Shown one piece after another: positions 51,101 to 61,400 of a stretch of DNA of 64,000 bases; position 1 is the stretch's first letter, and each line of letters begins with the position of its first letter. The translations under genes and the position numbers were made by a program. The stretch is taken from assembly GCA_018340375.1 (NCBI GenBank), contig JAFFJZ010000003.1, forward strand, positions 930,001-994,000, read 5' to 3'. The notes under the pieces are model-generated. The model made no database searches, had not been told where the DNA came from, and saw nothing but the letters and a program-made list of their open reading frames with translations. The stretch is from Gonatopus flavifemur (Eukaryota; Arthropoda; Insecta; Hymenoptera; Dryinidae).

Positions 51101-53283
51101 ACATCACTCTCGTAGTGAGAGGAATGACAAATTTTATCGGAAAGAAATTTTATTTTATTTTCCATACAGGTTTTACTTCTATCGAATAATAACGATAAAT
51201 TTGATTGTTCGATTAACATTCTTCTCAATGTTGTCAAGAAAATTGTGTAAAAATTGTGTGATTGATGAATTATCCTTTTCATGGAATCAATATTCAATCA
51301 ATACACAGTCTTTTATAGATTCCTGATATATCGCACCTCACAGCATGTTAGGTGACCCTGGTAAAAAAACGGATAACGGAACCGGATAAAACCCGGCAAG
51401 TTTCCTCCAGGTTTTGGGTTTTGGGACTAGAAATTGCTTGAAATCCCAAATGGAATCTGAACAAGAAACCAAGTGAATTATATCCGAATTTCATCCGGAA
51501 CCCCAAAAAGTATCCAGTATTACAATCCGAATGGAATGGAGAATGAATAAAGAGGTCAATTGAGGTTCGACAAATTTATTATGTATTCTCAAAAATTCTT
51601 TTCGCGCCGGGATATACCTGGATAAAACTTTCCGGGTCTTATTCGGATTTGATTCCGATTCCCATGCATTTTTTTTTTACCAGGAATACGTTTTTACATT
51701 TCAAATTATACGTGCGATACACTCTAGTTGATATTCTGCCATACTCACGGCTTCGAAATCATGAGCAGTTTGAGTTCGCATTATGTCGCGGAATGTTTTT
51801 TTCAAAGGTATCGCTCCTGTGAAAATACAATCGACGTAAACGTCCACTCGGGCATCCGGTTGTTGTTGATGAATTATTAAGAGCAGGCTGTGGATGGGAG
51901 TTGCCGCACTCAATCTGTTCGTTAATGGGACTTGTTGAGTTTCACGTCGCCCACTGTCGTAAATTTCAAGTACCACTATAAAAAAAATATTCGAACGATC
52001 GATCGAATACCGTTTTTAGTGAATGATGAAGTATCAAATTGCAGCCTCCCTGGTCAAACAAACCGATTGATTTTCGCCAAATCTCATTAAATCTTGCTGA
52101 ATAAGGTTCTGACTAAATCCTATTCGAACATTTTCAATGAGATTTAATCAGTTGAATATATCTTTTCAATGTGATTCTGATTGAATTTTGCCAAATCAAT
52201 GGTCTGACCAAATCCCAATCAATTTTATTTCGTCAAATTCTATGGATTTCTTCAACCAGGGCTGTGAATTTCGTAAATGAGACCGAATCGCAAACCGCAA
52301 ACTTACCTCTGTGCGCACGCCTGTCGAGGAGCAATACTACCTTTGATTTAGAATGGTAATATTTGACCGCGAGTATAGTTTCCACGTGTGGTCCGGCAGT
52401 CCTTTGCTTCGGCCTGATGTTTGATACCGATATAATAAAAGTATTTTGTTTTCCAACTCTTTCAAGAGCGTGCGCAACATCTGTGGGGAGGAAAATAAAA
52501 ATATTCAGAATTTATGACTATTTTCCAATTCGAATAGAACTAATTATTATTTTCTATGGGTTTTAGTTCTGCTCGAAATGTCAGATAGAATTCATAAAAG
52601 ACAGGTTGAAGCTGATCAACTTTCGAATCTCAGATAGAAAAACGTCTCCTCGATATTGTGTATCGTATAACGCGCCGAACCCACACAAAACAAAATTTTA
52701 TAATGGTATATCACAGTGATCCGAGATCGCACACGAAGAATTTTCTTTCAAAAACAAGAATAGAATTCTTCAAGGGCTCTTTTCGAATTACTGAATTCAT
52801 ATAGAGCTCTGGAGGCCCATACAATGCAAGAGGTCCTGCGAAGAGCTCCCATTGTGCCAATCAATTTGTACTCATCATGAATATTTTGAATTCAAAATGA
52901 ACTCTTGAAGGAACAACCTAATTTTCAGAAAGAATTCATATCGATATGAATGGGCATTCAATACGCTTTCATTTTGAAAAAAAAACGTTCAGTCACTCGT
53001 AACTCGAAATAAGTTTGGTGAATTATCTGGAACTTTCAAAGTTTGTCAAAAATAATGCCCTCTCTGGGGTTAGTTTGGTACATTTCTACTCAGCCTAAAT
53101 ATTGCAGAAATATTGCTGCAAAATTATTCATTAGCTGGGTTACATATAGGGTTGAATAAAATGAAAGAACATGCATTTTATACGAAATTAATATAACTCA
53201 CCTGGATCTTGTACGATACTACCACTAGTTAAGTACACGACAAACGAGAGAAAGAAGAGTATTGTGAATTTGTCACTACCCAT
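39107..53283 (-). CDS. Tsp: Thrombospondin (pentameric, subgroup B/COMP-like), with lineage-specific repeat insertion
   Basis: Fifteen exons join in phase into 1299 residues: 53202-53283, 52307-52480, 51749-51975, 49400-50255, 46752-46837, 46528-46585, 42531-42768, 42022-42424, 41755-41907, 41468-41663, 40883-41059, 40467-40820, 40161-40388, 39575-40084 and 39107-39264. Order: signal peptide (1 to ~21), N-terminal domain (to ~200), Pro/Gln/Gly/Ser repeats (~266-367), coiled coil (~447-490) ending in CGNPTCPC, about six EGF-like modules (~510-770), Asp-rich type 3 repeats ([14 protein letters not shown] pattern, ~775-1030) and the C-terminal domain (SYLQYRCK end, ~1248), then a Pro-rich tail. 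No type 1 or procollagen module, which defines subgroup B. Family role: secreted, calcium-loaded, oligomeric matrix protein binding integrins, for example at muscle-tendon junctions. RGD occurs at ~435 and ~872. Each exon join was checked by splice site and phase; exon 4 is the least certain. Confidence 0.95.
44238..44504. mobile_element. Terminal-inverted-repeat element, TCCCAGT ends
   Basis: Arms of about 70 bases are inverted with few mismatches: TCCCAGTGAACATTTTTCCC at left and, in reverse, TCCCAGTAAACATTTTTCCC at right, both continuing through AAACATTCATTA and GCTAACAGAAAGTT. Interior about 130 bases, no gene. Confidence 0.8.
45540..45660. repeat. Interspersed repeat segment shared with 55.9 kb
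   Basis: Shares CAATTCCCTC, ACGCCTAGAT and CACTCTT/GACTCTT..GCTTAC in the same order with 55900-55980. Type of element unknown. Confidence 0.45.
47050..47200. repeat. GTTATGCG interspersed repeat, copy 2
   Basis: Contains GCTAATCAATATGAAT, AATTCAAAATGAACTT, ATAATGAATTTATTGAATTC and GATCGCATAAC, in the same orientation as the copy at 55.3 kb. Confidence 0.7.
47206..47395 (-). pseudogene. Unrecognised coding-like fragment B in thrombospondin intron 4
   Basis: The - strand reads about 60 codons of normal-looking, helical protein ([17 protein letters not shown], then [19 protein letters not shown]) up to TGA. It has no ATG near its start and is preceded by an A-run where the frame breaks. I do not recognise the family. 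It lies downstream of fragment A on the same strand and may come from the same former gene. It could also be an exon of an unannotated nested gene. Confidence 0.35.
48060..48530 (-). pseudogene. Unrecognised coding-like fragment A with internal stop in thrombospondin intron 4
   Basis: From about 48527 a - strand frame reads [20 protein letters not shown], on through [20 protein letters not shown] to a TGA at 48309-48311. It then continues in the same frame ([37 protein letters not shown]) to a TGA near 48101. Composition is that of a folded, Leu-rich helical protein, not of random AT-rich DNA. An AG that could serve as acceptor lies just before the start. The extra bases around the first stop look like a small insertion. 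Function and family unknown; probably a decayed gene fragment, less likely a nested gene. Confidence 0.45.
48541..48833. mobile_element. Fold-back element next to fragment A
   Basis: AAATTTTACCAGACTCAAGA and AAGGTTCTAAGAGATACG at left are mirrored at right by the reverse complements of AAATTCTACCAGGTTCAATA and AAGGTTTTAAGATGTACG. No coding capacity. It directly abuts the beginning of fragment A. Confidence 0.65.
49085..49215. repeat. GTTATGCG interspersed repeat, partial copy 3
   Basis: Contains TTGAATTCAAAATGAACTCT, TAATGAACA, TTCAGAAAGAATTCATA and CATTCAACG as in the other copies. Confidence 0.65.
49400..50255 (-). CDS. Tsp: Thrombospondin exon 4 with six tandem 17-residue repeats
   Basis: This 856-base exon starts in phase 0 (TTTCAG|TTC) and ends in phase 1 (GACT|GTAAGT). 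After a Cys-containing segment ([12 protein letters not shown]) it becomes Pro, Gln, Gly and Ser rich. Six 17-residue units (51 bases each, 49638-49943) follow the pattern [17 protein letters not shown]. The segment ends with an acidic stretch, HRGDQTPPI, and the coiled coil of exon 5. Exon 5 needs an incoming phase of 1, which the donor at 49400 gives; an internal CAG|GTAAAC at 50159 would shift the frame. I recall no such insert in fly or vertebrate thrombospondins. Confidence 0.8.
50555..50668. mobile_element. 114-bp terminal-inverted-repeat element, CAGCACCACAGTCC ends
   Basis: GCACAGCACCACAGTCC at left and GGACTGTGGTGCTGTG at right are near-perfect inverted ends, followed by AGAATTCATAAAGAA in both arms. 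The end sequence resembles the edges of the GTTATGCG repeat copies (CAGCACACGAGTTCCC at 55.3 kb), so it may be a deletion derivative. Confidence 0.75.
51356..51685. mobile_element. CCCTGGT-ended terminal-inverted-repeat element
   Basis: CCCTGGTAAAAAAACGG at left and TTTTTTTTTTACCAGG at right are inverted; inward both arms carry CGGAA and CCCGG-type blocks (GGATAAAACCCGG and CCGGGTCTTATTCGG). About 330 bases. Confidence 0.7.
52048..52261. mobile_element. Second CCCTGGT-ended element
   Basis: CCCTGGTCAAACAAACCGAT at left and TTCTTCAACCAGGG at right, with repeated AAATC and CAAATCTCATT/GAGATTTAATC blocks inside. It lies in thrombospondin intron 2. Confidence 0.6.
52481..53201 (-). other. Thrombospondin intron 1
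   Basis: Donor CCAG|GTGAGT, acceptor CCCCACAG. Contains a partial copy of the GTTATGCG repeat at about 52855-52980. No other feature seen. Confidence 0.75.
52855..52980. repeat. GTTATGCG interspersed repeat, partial copy 4
   Basis: Carries TTTTGAATTCAAAATGAACT, TTTTCAGAAAGAATTCATAT, CGATATGAATGG and CATTCAATACG. Confidence 0.65.
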
Positions 53284-55304
53284 CTTAGAATACCCAGCAG
53301 TGGTGCTCGCGATAACTTACTTTATTTGTTTTAATCCTAAACCACAAATTTTAAGACATACCTATGTTTTCGTTTTTCATTCTTATACTGTTCTTCTTCT
53401 TTTCATTCAGAAACATCGATTTCGCATGATGCTTCGATTGGTACGTAACGGATAACAGGAGAGATGGAAATGGCATGGATATGGCATCCATCGGATATCT
53501 AATAGAGATCCAAATGACCGTCCAATGTCCATTTGACGTCCATTACACTGAGAGAAAAATTGGTTTGTTCCTAAGAATATATATTTTTTTCTTATCTCAA
53601 ACCCAAACATTCTTCTTCCAAAGAAAGTTTTTTTGACTCAAAAACATATCGAATTGAATTCGGCCAATCCAATATTTTTTTTCTATCAATGCAGATCTCC
53701 ATTGAATATCCAAAAAATATCCTGGATATCGAATAAACGTCTTTTTGCTGTATGGTAAGGTTTATCGAATGACGGGAAAGGAAAGGTCGGAATAATTGTC
53801 TTGTGGTGCAAGTTATTCATACTTGATAAACTTTAGGACAGATTAGGTGTTCTTTCTGAACTTCTACATGTTTTCATCTTTTTACTGTTACAACGAGCGT
53901 ACCTTTGGAATTCTTTTGGAATTCAACGGAATAATTGTACATACTTTTAAAGAATTCTTTCAAAATACGTGATGCTAAAAATCTAGGCTTTAAGAACTGT
54001 TCGGGAACCCGTAGTGCTGCCAGGAACTATAATATAAACGATACATCTTGCCGCTGCAGTCGAATGAAATATTAGTGAAACAAATCAGTCACCCACCCGC
54101 CGTATTCAACACACGCAACGTACTACCTGTACGTACGAACATTCCGAGTATCCTGAATTTCCAAAATCTATACCATTTCTCCATCTATACCAATTCAATT
54201 ACGAAATCTATGTTTCCGAACGAAAAATCTTCAAAAGGTATAATCGCTGAATCGAAATTCAGCTCAAATTCGATGCTCCATTGAAATGCAATTTTGTTTT
54301 ATAAAGGTAATTTCGAACTTAATAACTCCCGATCGGTAAAACTTTTTAAAAATTTCATGATTTCCTGACGCAATTATACAAAAACAAAAAAACATTATAT
54401 ACAATTTATATAAAAACTAGATCAAATTATATAAAAATCATGAAAAATCGAAAAAAGTGTTCCAGTCAGACTATTTCTAATGCTCAAGTTTCTTGAAGTA
54501 ATGTGGAATTTGCAAATGGGAAATCTAAACAACAGGAACCTTATGAGACTGTTCAGAAAATTCTTTGAAACGAATCCTATTTTCAATGCTAAAATTTTCA
54601 CTGTTAATTATCACACTTTTCACACATTTTACCTTTGACGGACAAACCGTCTTTATGATTTAATTGCCAATTGAAAAGACAAAAAAAAATAAGTATGACT
54701 TATATGGCGAAGGGCACCACTTCGCGGCGCCTTACGCTACGAGTTTGGTAAGTCATCAACGCGATACACGGAGTGACGAGACTATGCGTTTGTCGACTGA
54801 AGGATTAAACACGAGTGGTACGACTGTATATGTCGCCCACATGAGTCGTAAAAACCAATTCAATGCGTGGAGTGGCGTGTCAATGTGAGTGCATTCGTCG
54901 AGCAACTCTTTCGTTCCCGTCATCAAGACCGCACGTTACATTAATGTAACACGGCAATTTCAACAAATTCGCAGCTGTATAGATTAAAATTACATTTAAA
55001 TCAATTCTTTCCAATTGTCACGGTCGAAACAGTCAGATGGAATTTGGATGGTAGCCATAAATAATAACCCGACTCTAACTTGGTAATACTTAGTTGGATT
55101 GAATTCAGTTTACGATCGTAATTCAATTTAAAGAGGCTAACAAAATTAAATCATCCATATATTTTGTTGAAGAGACGTGTGTTGAATGCATTTTAATCGC
55201 ATTCAAGTTCATACCCCGGTATGTTCTACGCTGGAAAATATTCCTTTGAAAATTCCTCTGAATTTTACCTGCGCCACCATCAGTACGGCAATCAATTTCC
55301 GCAT

Positions 55305-55482
55305 GGCGATGCCCGTACAGCACACGAGTTCCCGTTATGCTAATCAATATGTATTCATTATGAATACTTCGAATTCAAAGTGAACTCTTAATGAACAACT
55401 TAATGTTCAGAAAGAACTCATATCGGGATTTTATAATGAATTCATTTAATTCTTATTCAATTCATTATTGGTCGCATAACTT
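55305..55482. repeat. GTTATGCG interspersed repeat, copy 5
   Basis: Near full-length, inverted relative to the 36.6 kb copy: CAGCACACGAGTTCCCGTTA, TGCTAATCAATATGTATTC, AACTCTTAATGAACAACTTA, TTCAGAAAGAACTCATATCG, ATTGGTCGCATAACT. Confidence 0.75.
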
Positions 55483-56286
55483 CATTTTGTTGATCATTTG
55501 TGCTAGCTGGTACTTTCTGTATAAAAACAAAATCACTATCGGTAGTCACAATATTAGGTTTTCCTGTAATCCATTTTTCTAAAGTTCTCGCCATAGAAAT
55601 TCTTGTTACACATGAAGCTAAAACTAATACCTATAAGCTAGCGATCGATTATTGTAACTTTTAGTTGACTTTGATTTGAATCTTTTCCACATCAGAAATA
55701 GATTGAGTAGCCGATAATGAAAATCGCCAATTGTTGTCTGACTTTGAACGGTTTCTCTCTGAGGTGAGCCAAGCATAAACTGACCATGTCCCTCCGGTTT
55801 TGTCTGGAATGACCAGCAATTTTTAAGATTGCTCTATTCGGAATTCACAGACTGCGATACTCTGATGAAAATCCAGAAGTGAAGGAAGCGGGTATCGAAA
55901 CAGATGTTCAATTCCCTCTTGAATCACGCCTAGATCACTCTTCGCTTACGCGGGAGTCGCGCTTCAACGCGTCATTTTCACCAGGATATCCAGCCAAACA
56001 TTGACGAAAATCACCCTGCCAGCTTTCGACAAGATCTTCCAATTTGATACTTCCGGACAAAACCAGGTAGAAAGTTTGTCAGTTTGCCTGAATTACCTAA
56101 GAAAGAAACCGTTCATTTTTAACAGGATGCTGCAAGCGGAGCAAGAATAATTTTTCAACCAATCAAAAAATTCCAAATTTCGATAATTTGCTTTTGCTCT
56201 GCTGGAAATAGTTATCGGAAGCATTGAGAGATATTACGAATAGATTGAGGAAATGATTCGAATCGAAAGGGATACGTGGCTTACCT

Positions 56287-56343
56287 AGCTGCAAATTCCC
56301 GCGTGCGAATTTGGGAATCCCGTCCATCCGGGAATTTGCAGCT
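56287..56343. other. 57-nt hairpin with perfect 15-base arms
   Basis: AGCTGCAAATTCCCG and its exact reverse complement CGGGAATTTGCAGCT enclose 27 bases. Could be a small structured RNA, a binding site or a tiny fold-back element. Confidence 0.4.
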
Positions 56344-58271
56344 GGGAACCCATCCACCGAAGCACTTCTCAATCTGGGCTCTTGATACTAGCTGGGCAAT
56401 TTTATCAAGATGATGGTAGCTTTCCCAGTATTTTGACACAATCGATACCCAGATTTTCATTCGAGTATCCGAAAGTTCCAATCCGAAGGAATATCCAATT
56501 GACAATTATTCACATTATTATCTTAATATCAAAAGCCGGACCAACAGGAATGAACTACCTTACTTCTCCTCTATCGTAAGCAGTCCAACTGAACTTACTA
56601 CAACACAGGATAAATGAAAAGAAAATTAAAAGCGTACTTCGGAATGATACTCGCAAACCCAATCTAAACCACCACGTTTCGCATGTCAAATTAGAAGCGG
56701 ATCAGGAATTTGATTGAAATCGAGCTTGAATCATTGATAAGAAAAGTAATCAAAATAAAAAATTGATTCCCCAAATGCTTATTGTAAAAAACCAAACATA
56801 TTTATTCTACTACTTCATACTCTAATGCGGAAAAATTCAATGGAACGCTTTGGTCGTGTTACACGTCCCTACCTTGCAATGGGACATCCTTCCCGTATCA
56901 TCACCTTCTCCATATCGATTCAAATCTATAACATAATGTAACAAATTCAACTAAGAACAAGGAGAGATTTGGATCAAAGAGCTGAAATGAACCTTCGATG
57001 AAAGTGAAGAAAAAGGAATGTTTGATGCGAGAGAGGATCAAACGTAGGTGGTGGACGTTCATTTATTTCGCCTCGTTCCTTTCAAAGACTCTCGTTTAGG
57101 ACAAATCATTTGACGGCAGTAGCAGATAACTCAGTGAACCTTGCCGTTGATGTACCAATATCAATACAATCAATGTACCAGTTACATATTCATACGTGTA
57201 GGAAGTGGTTCTGCCTACAACCGTCATACCAGTTCTACAATAGTTTACGTCTACGTTCGATTTATTCGCATCGTATGAAAATGAAATATAAGTGAAAACA
57301 AACTCCTTGTACCGCTTCACGATCAATTGTCAATGAAAAGTAAATAATTGTTATAACATGTCATAATCGCGCTGCGATTTTCTTTCTTTCATTTCAACTG
57401 CTCCCAATATAACATAACAATTTAATCTTGAAACTGATAACAAATAATTCAGTTAATATTCAATTACCATTGTTATTCTATTGTGTATTAAATTATTCAA
57501 GACACATCGTTGTGATTAACATGTCAGAATTTATCATTTTTAGGGATTAAATCTACCTACTTATCCGAATGCTGTCTTTCCCACCTTAAAATAACTCCTA
57601 CACATTTGTCGATTCAGCTACATCGCCATTGAAAACTTCAACTTGGTAGAACATAACGATTATTGAATTATAGATAATAAGAATAGAATTTAATGAGGTT
57701 TAATGGAATGTTTCTCTGGTGATGAATTTTTTATGTTGCATCATACAAAATCATTCAATTCAATTAAATTTGATGAAACAGGACAATTGTTAAGATTATC
57801 TGTGGGTTGTTGGAAAAACAACTTCTAGCAAGTTTTTGAATCAATTCAAATTCCTGTTACGTATAGTGGATCAAGAAGTACCTCTCCACTTGAATTTTTA
57901 TATGATCGTATAAAAATTGTATATAAAATTCTCGTTTTGCAGACAGGTTTTTGTATATTTTTCAAGTTAGACCGAACAGAAATTCTATACAACAAGACAC
58001 AATATCATCTTATTATAAAAAGATTTATTGACAAAAACATATATTCATGTATATATTTGAATCTCCAAATGACATTTTATATCAAAACAATTGTATATAA
58101 TATATACACAAGATAAGTCAATCTTATTCGAATTGTTACTTAAACGTGTTAACGTGTGTGTACACTTTTACAAACAATGAGATCAATTGAATCCAATTGA
58201 AAGAATAAAGTCATAAACATCTGTCAAATTAATTTTTTTAAATTCACTTATACTCACTGATTGTATCACTT

Positions 58272-58277
58272 TTTATT
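58272..58277 (-). terminator. Candidate polyadenylation signal of BUD13
   Basis: AATAAA on the - strand, about 136 bases after the BUD13 stop. Confidence 0.5.
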
Positions 58278-58412
58278 CACTCTTCATTAATTATTCACAT
58301 GATCAAAATTTCATTCGATAGAATGTTTTTCTTCTTTATAGGATCACAATTTCAAAACATTCCTCAAGGAATTGAATAATCGATTCTCCAATTTTATCTG
58401 TATAATATGATA

Positions 58413-61400
58413 TTACATATCGGAGGTACTCCATTTATAAGCTTCAACCTCTCTCGCTTTTTTCGCATTTTGAGCTTCGAACCATCGTTTTTCATAACCG
58501 TTACTTCTGTCGACTCCATCCCAACGATGACTTGGTTTGATACCGAAACGATTTGGCATATACGCACCTTCGTATCGAGGCTCATCTGAAAAACAAAAAC
58601 AGGGTTGAAAAAATTAATTCACTTCAATTTACATTCGTTTGAAAAATCCTGATGTCTCTGAGAACGAAAGAAATAGTATATTGTTCACTAAGGAGGGAAA
58701 ATAGACAATTCCCACCCAGTGTGAAGTTTTCCCCCCGGAATGAACATATTATTTTTTTCCAACCCTATGAGGACAGTGTACACTGTTTGCATGTATTTAG
58801 AATTTTTAGCGGATGGTCAACATTTTCACAACTGCAATGTTCTTAAAGTTTGAATCGTTTATTGAAACGCAAAGAAAATTTAGACGCGTCAAATTTAAGA
58901 AATCATCGGAATTTATTTTCTCCAATCAACTCCTTGGAACTGGAAACGTCGTTTAAAAAATGTACTGCAAGATTTCGGGTCTTTAACAGCTCAGGATTTT
59001 GTTATTAGTTCATCAATTCGTTTCAATAAACGATTGAAACTTCAACAACGTCAACTGCAGATATTTGAAAGGGCCAATAAGTACTCTTTACCGACATTAC
59101 AAGACCATCCAATCGGCATCCAATTGTAACGCCAATAATCGTTGTTTGTAACAAGTACTTTCGCCCCTAGAATCGTATTTGAATGCTTCACCTGGTTTTC
59201 TTTTTCCTTCTTTTATTTGCTTTTGCTTGATATATTCCAACATTGGATCGCCTTCTCGTTCTTGTTCTCTCAGCTGTTTATCCAAATCCGCATCATCGGC
59301 GTACCTAGCCAGCGGTTTGCTTGTCTCATAAAGATAATCTTTCAATTTTTCCGCTTGATCTTCAACCTGTTTTAGTCTGCAAATAATAATGCAATTGTTG
59401 ACTGAATATTTGAAACAAAAATCTAACTTATATGATAATAAAGAATAATAAAATAAAAATATTCTACCCTTTGCCCCATTTTGCGTATTTTTCATTCAAT
59501 TCTTGTTGACGTTTTTCTTTTTCATGTTTTTCAGCTGCTTCAGCCTCCAAATTACGTCTCCTTCCAGTTCTAGAATCTCTTACGACCGTTGCTTGGCCGA
59601 CTCCACTGATTTCTTTGCTTAACTGTAAAAATTGTTGATAAAAGTTGAAGAATTTGAATTACGCGAAATGTAAAAGATAAGATCACATACATACCTTACT
59701 AAAATGTTCTTTCTCTCGTTTCTTAAGCGCTTCTGCTTCTTCCCTGAGAGCATTCGCGCTTTGCAATCCTGCAGTTTTACCATCCAAAGTTTTTTTCATT
59801 CGAGTATCTTGAATTCCTGAACTATGTGCCTCTGGTGATTCCATTTTCCGATTATCGTCGTATCTCTCCTTTCTACGAGATTTTGAAAATTCATTATTAG
59901 ACTGAATTTTTGCCTCCCTCTTATCCAAATCTTTAGATCTTTTCTGTGAATCGTATCTGTTAGAAGAAACGGAAGAAGATTCCTTGTATCTTTTATCTTG
60001 AGCAGAAGAATCGGAATCTACATCTTTCTGTTTGCTATCATCATCACCCCAACGTGTTTTCTTCGACTTTGATGAACTCGAATGAAAATTATCATCTCTA
60101 TCGATCCTACGAGGCGAACTTTTGCTCCTTCCCCTTGAATCCGCATCTTCCATCTCACATTTTCTACGGATTTCTTTATTTTTAGTTCTCTCGTATGGAC
60201 TCGAATCCTTATGCTCATAATTTTTATTGTACCTTTCACGGGATGGATTTGAATCCGATTCTTCGTTCCTTCGTCCTTTCGTTTGATATCGATCAAAACG
60301 AGCTTCGTTGTCGGGTCCCCTTCTCGGAGGACTCAAATCCGAATCTTCGATTTGAATTTCCTTTCTAGATGAACGAGAATATCTTCCTGTATCTTCGTAT
60401 TTATGTTTACCGTAGGATGTACGAGAATATTCATCTCGAGAAGAACGCGAATTCGAATCATGTTTTTGAAATGGTTTGGGAGCAGAACTTCTTTCATCAT
60501 TTCTTCTTCTAGGTGGACTCAAATCTGAATCAGCTTTGTATCTATTTTCTGTATTTTCATTCCTCTTTCTAGGGGGACTCAAGTCTGAATCGTTATCGCG
60601 TCTATCTTTTGTATGTTTGTTTTTCTTCCTAGGTGGACTCAAGTCTGAATCACTCTCCTTCGGTCTACTCTTTCCAGAATTTTTATCTTTCCTTCTAGGT
60701 GGACTCAAATCTGAATCACCTTTGTATCTATTTTCTGTATTTTCATTCCTCTTTCTAGGGGGACTCGAGTCTGAATCGTTATCGCGTCTATCTTTCGTAT
60801 GTTTATTTTTCTTCCTAGGTGGACTCAAGTCTGAATCGCTCTCATTCGGTCTACTCTTTCCAGAATTTTTATTCTTCCTCCTAGGTGGACTTAAATCAGC
60901 ATCACTATCACGTCCATCTTTTAGACGTGAATTTTTCTTCCTAGGAAGACTCACATCCGAATCATCGTCATTACGTCTACTTTTTACAGAATTTTTATCT
61001 TTCCTTCTAGGTGGACTCAAGTCCGAATCATCATTTTGTCCACTCCGTGTAGAATTTTTATTTTTCTTCCTAGGAGAGCTTAGATCCTTTTTCCTTCTGG
61101 GTGGAGTTACATCGGAATCCTCATTGTCGTTATTATGTTTATTCTTCCCATGTCTTTTACTTTTATGTCTTCTTCTAGGGGGGCTTGAATCTGAATCGGA
61201 CGTATCGCTACTACTCTCCGAACTACTAGAACTAGAACTCTTCTGAACACGTTTGGATGATTTTTTGTGTTTTTTACGCACAGGGCTAGAGTCAGAATCT
61301 TTATTCTTTCTACTTCTTCTTGGTGGACTGAGATCGGAATCTAAACTTTTATCCTTACACGTACTAGACTCTGAACTATCCCTCTTGGATCTACTTTGAA

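Larger units (their letters stand above)
50256..51748 (-). other. Thrombospondin intron 3
   Basis: No coding sequence recognised. Contains two terminal-inverted-repeat elements (50555-50668 and 51356-51685). Confidence 0.7.
53284..58271. other. Intergenic region between thrombospondin 5' end and BUD13 3' end
   Basis: Upstream of thrombospondin; its promoter and any untranslated exon should lie here but could not be placed. Contains one full GTTATGCG repeat, a repeat segment at 55850-56000 shared with 45.5 kb, a perfect-armed hairpin at 56287-56343 and a GC-richer patch at about 54700-54900. Open frames are short, mostly without ATG, and unlike any family I know. Confidence 0.55.

Noticed and set aside
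54664..54888. 74-codon + strand frame in a GC-richer patch
   Set aside because: It begins at TTG, has no recognisable domain and no splice partner; the patch may instead belong to the thrombospondin promoter.
60476..61246. 256-codon + strand open frame rich in Leu, Phe, Gly and Ser
   Set aside because: It is the antisense of the BUD13 SPPRR repeats; the repetitive composition explains the lack of stops.
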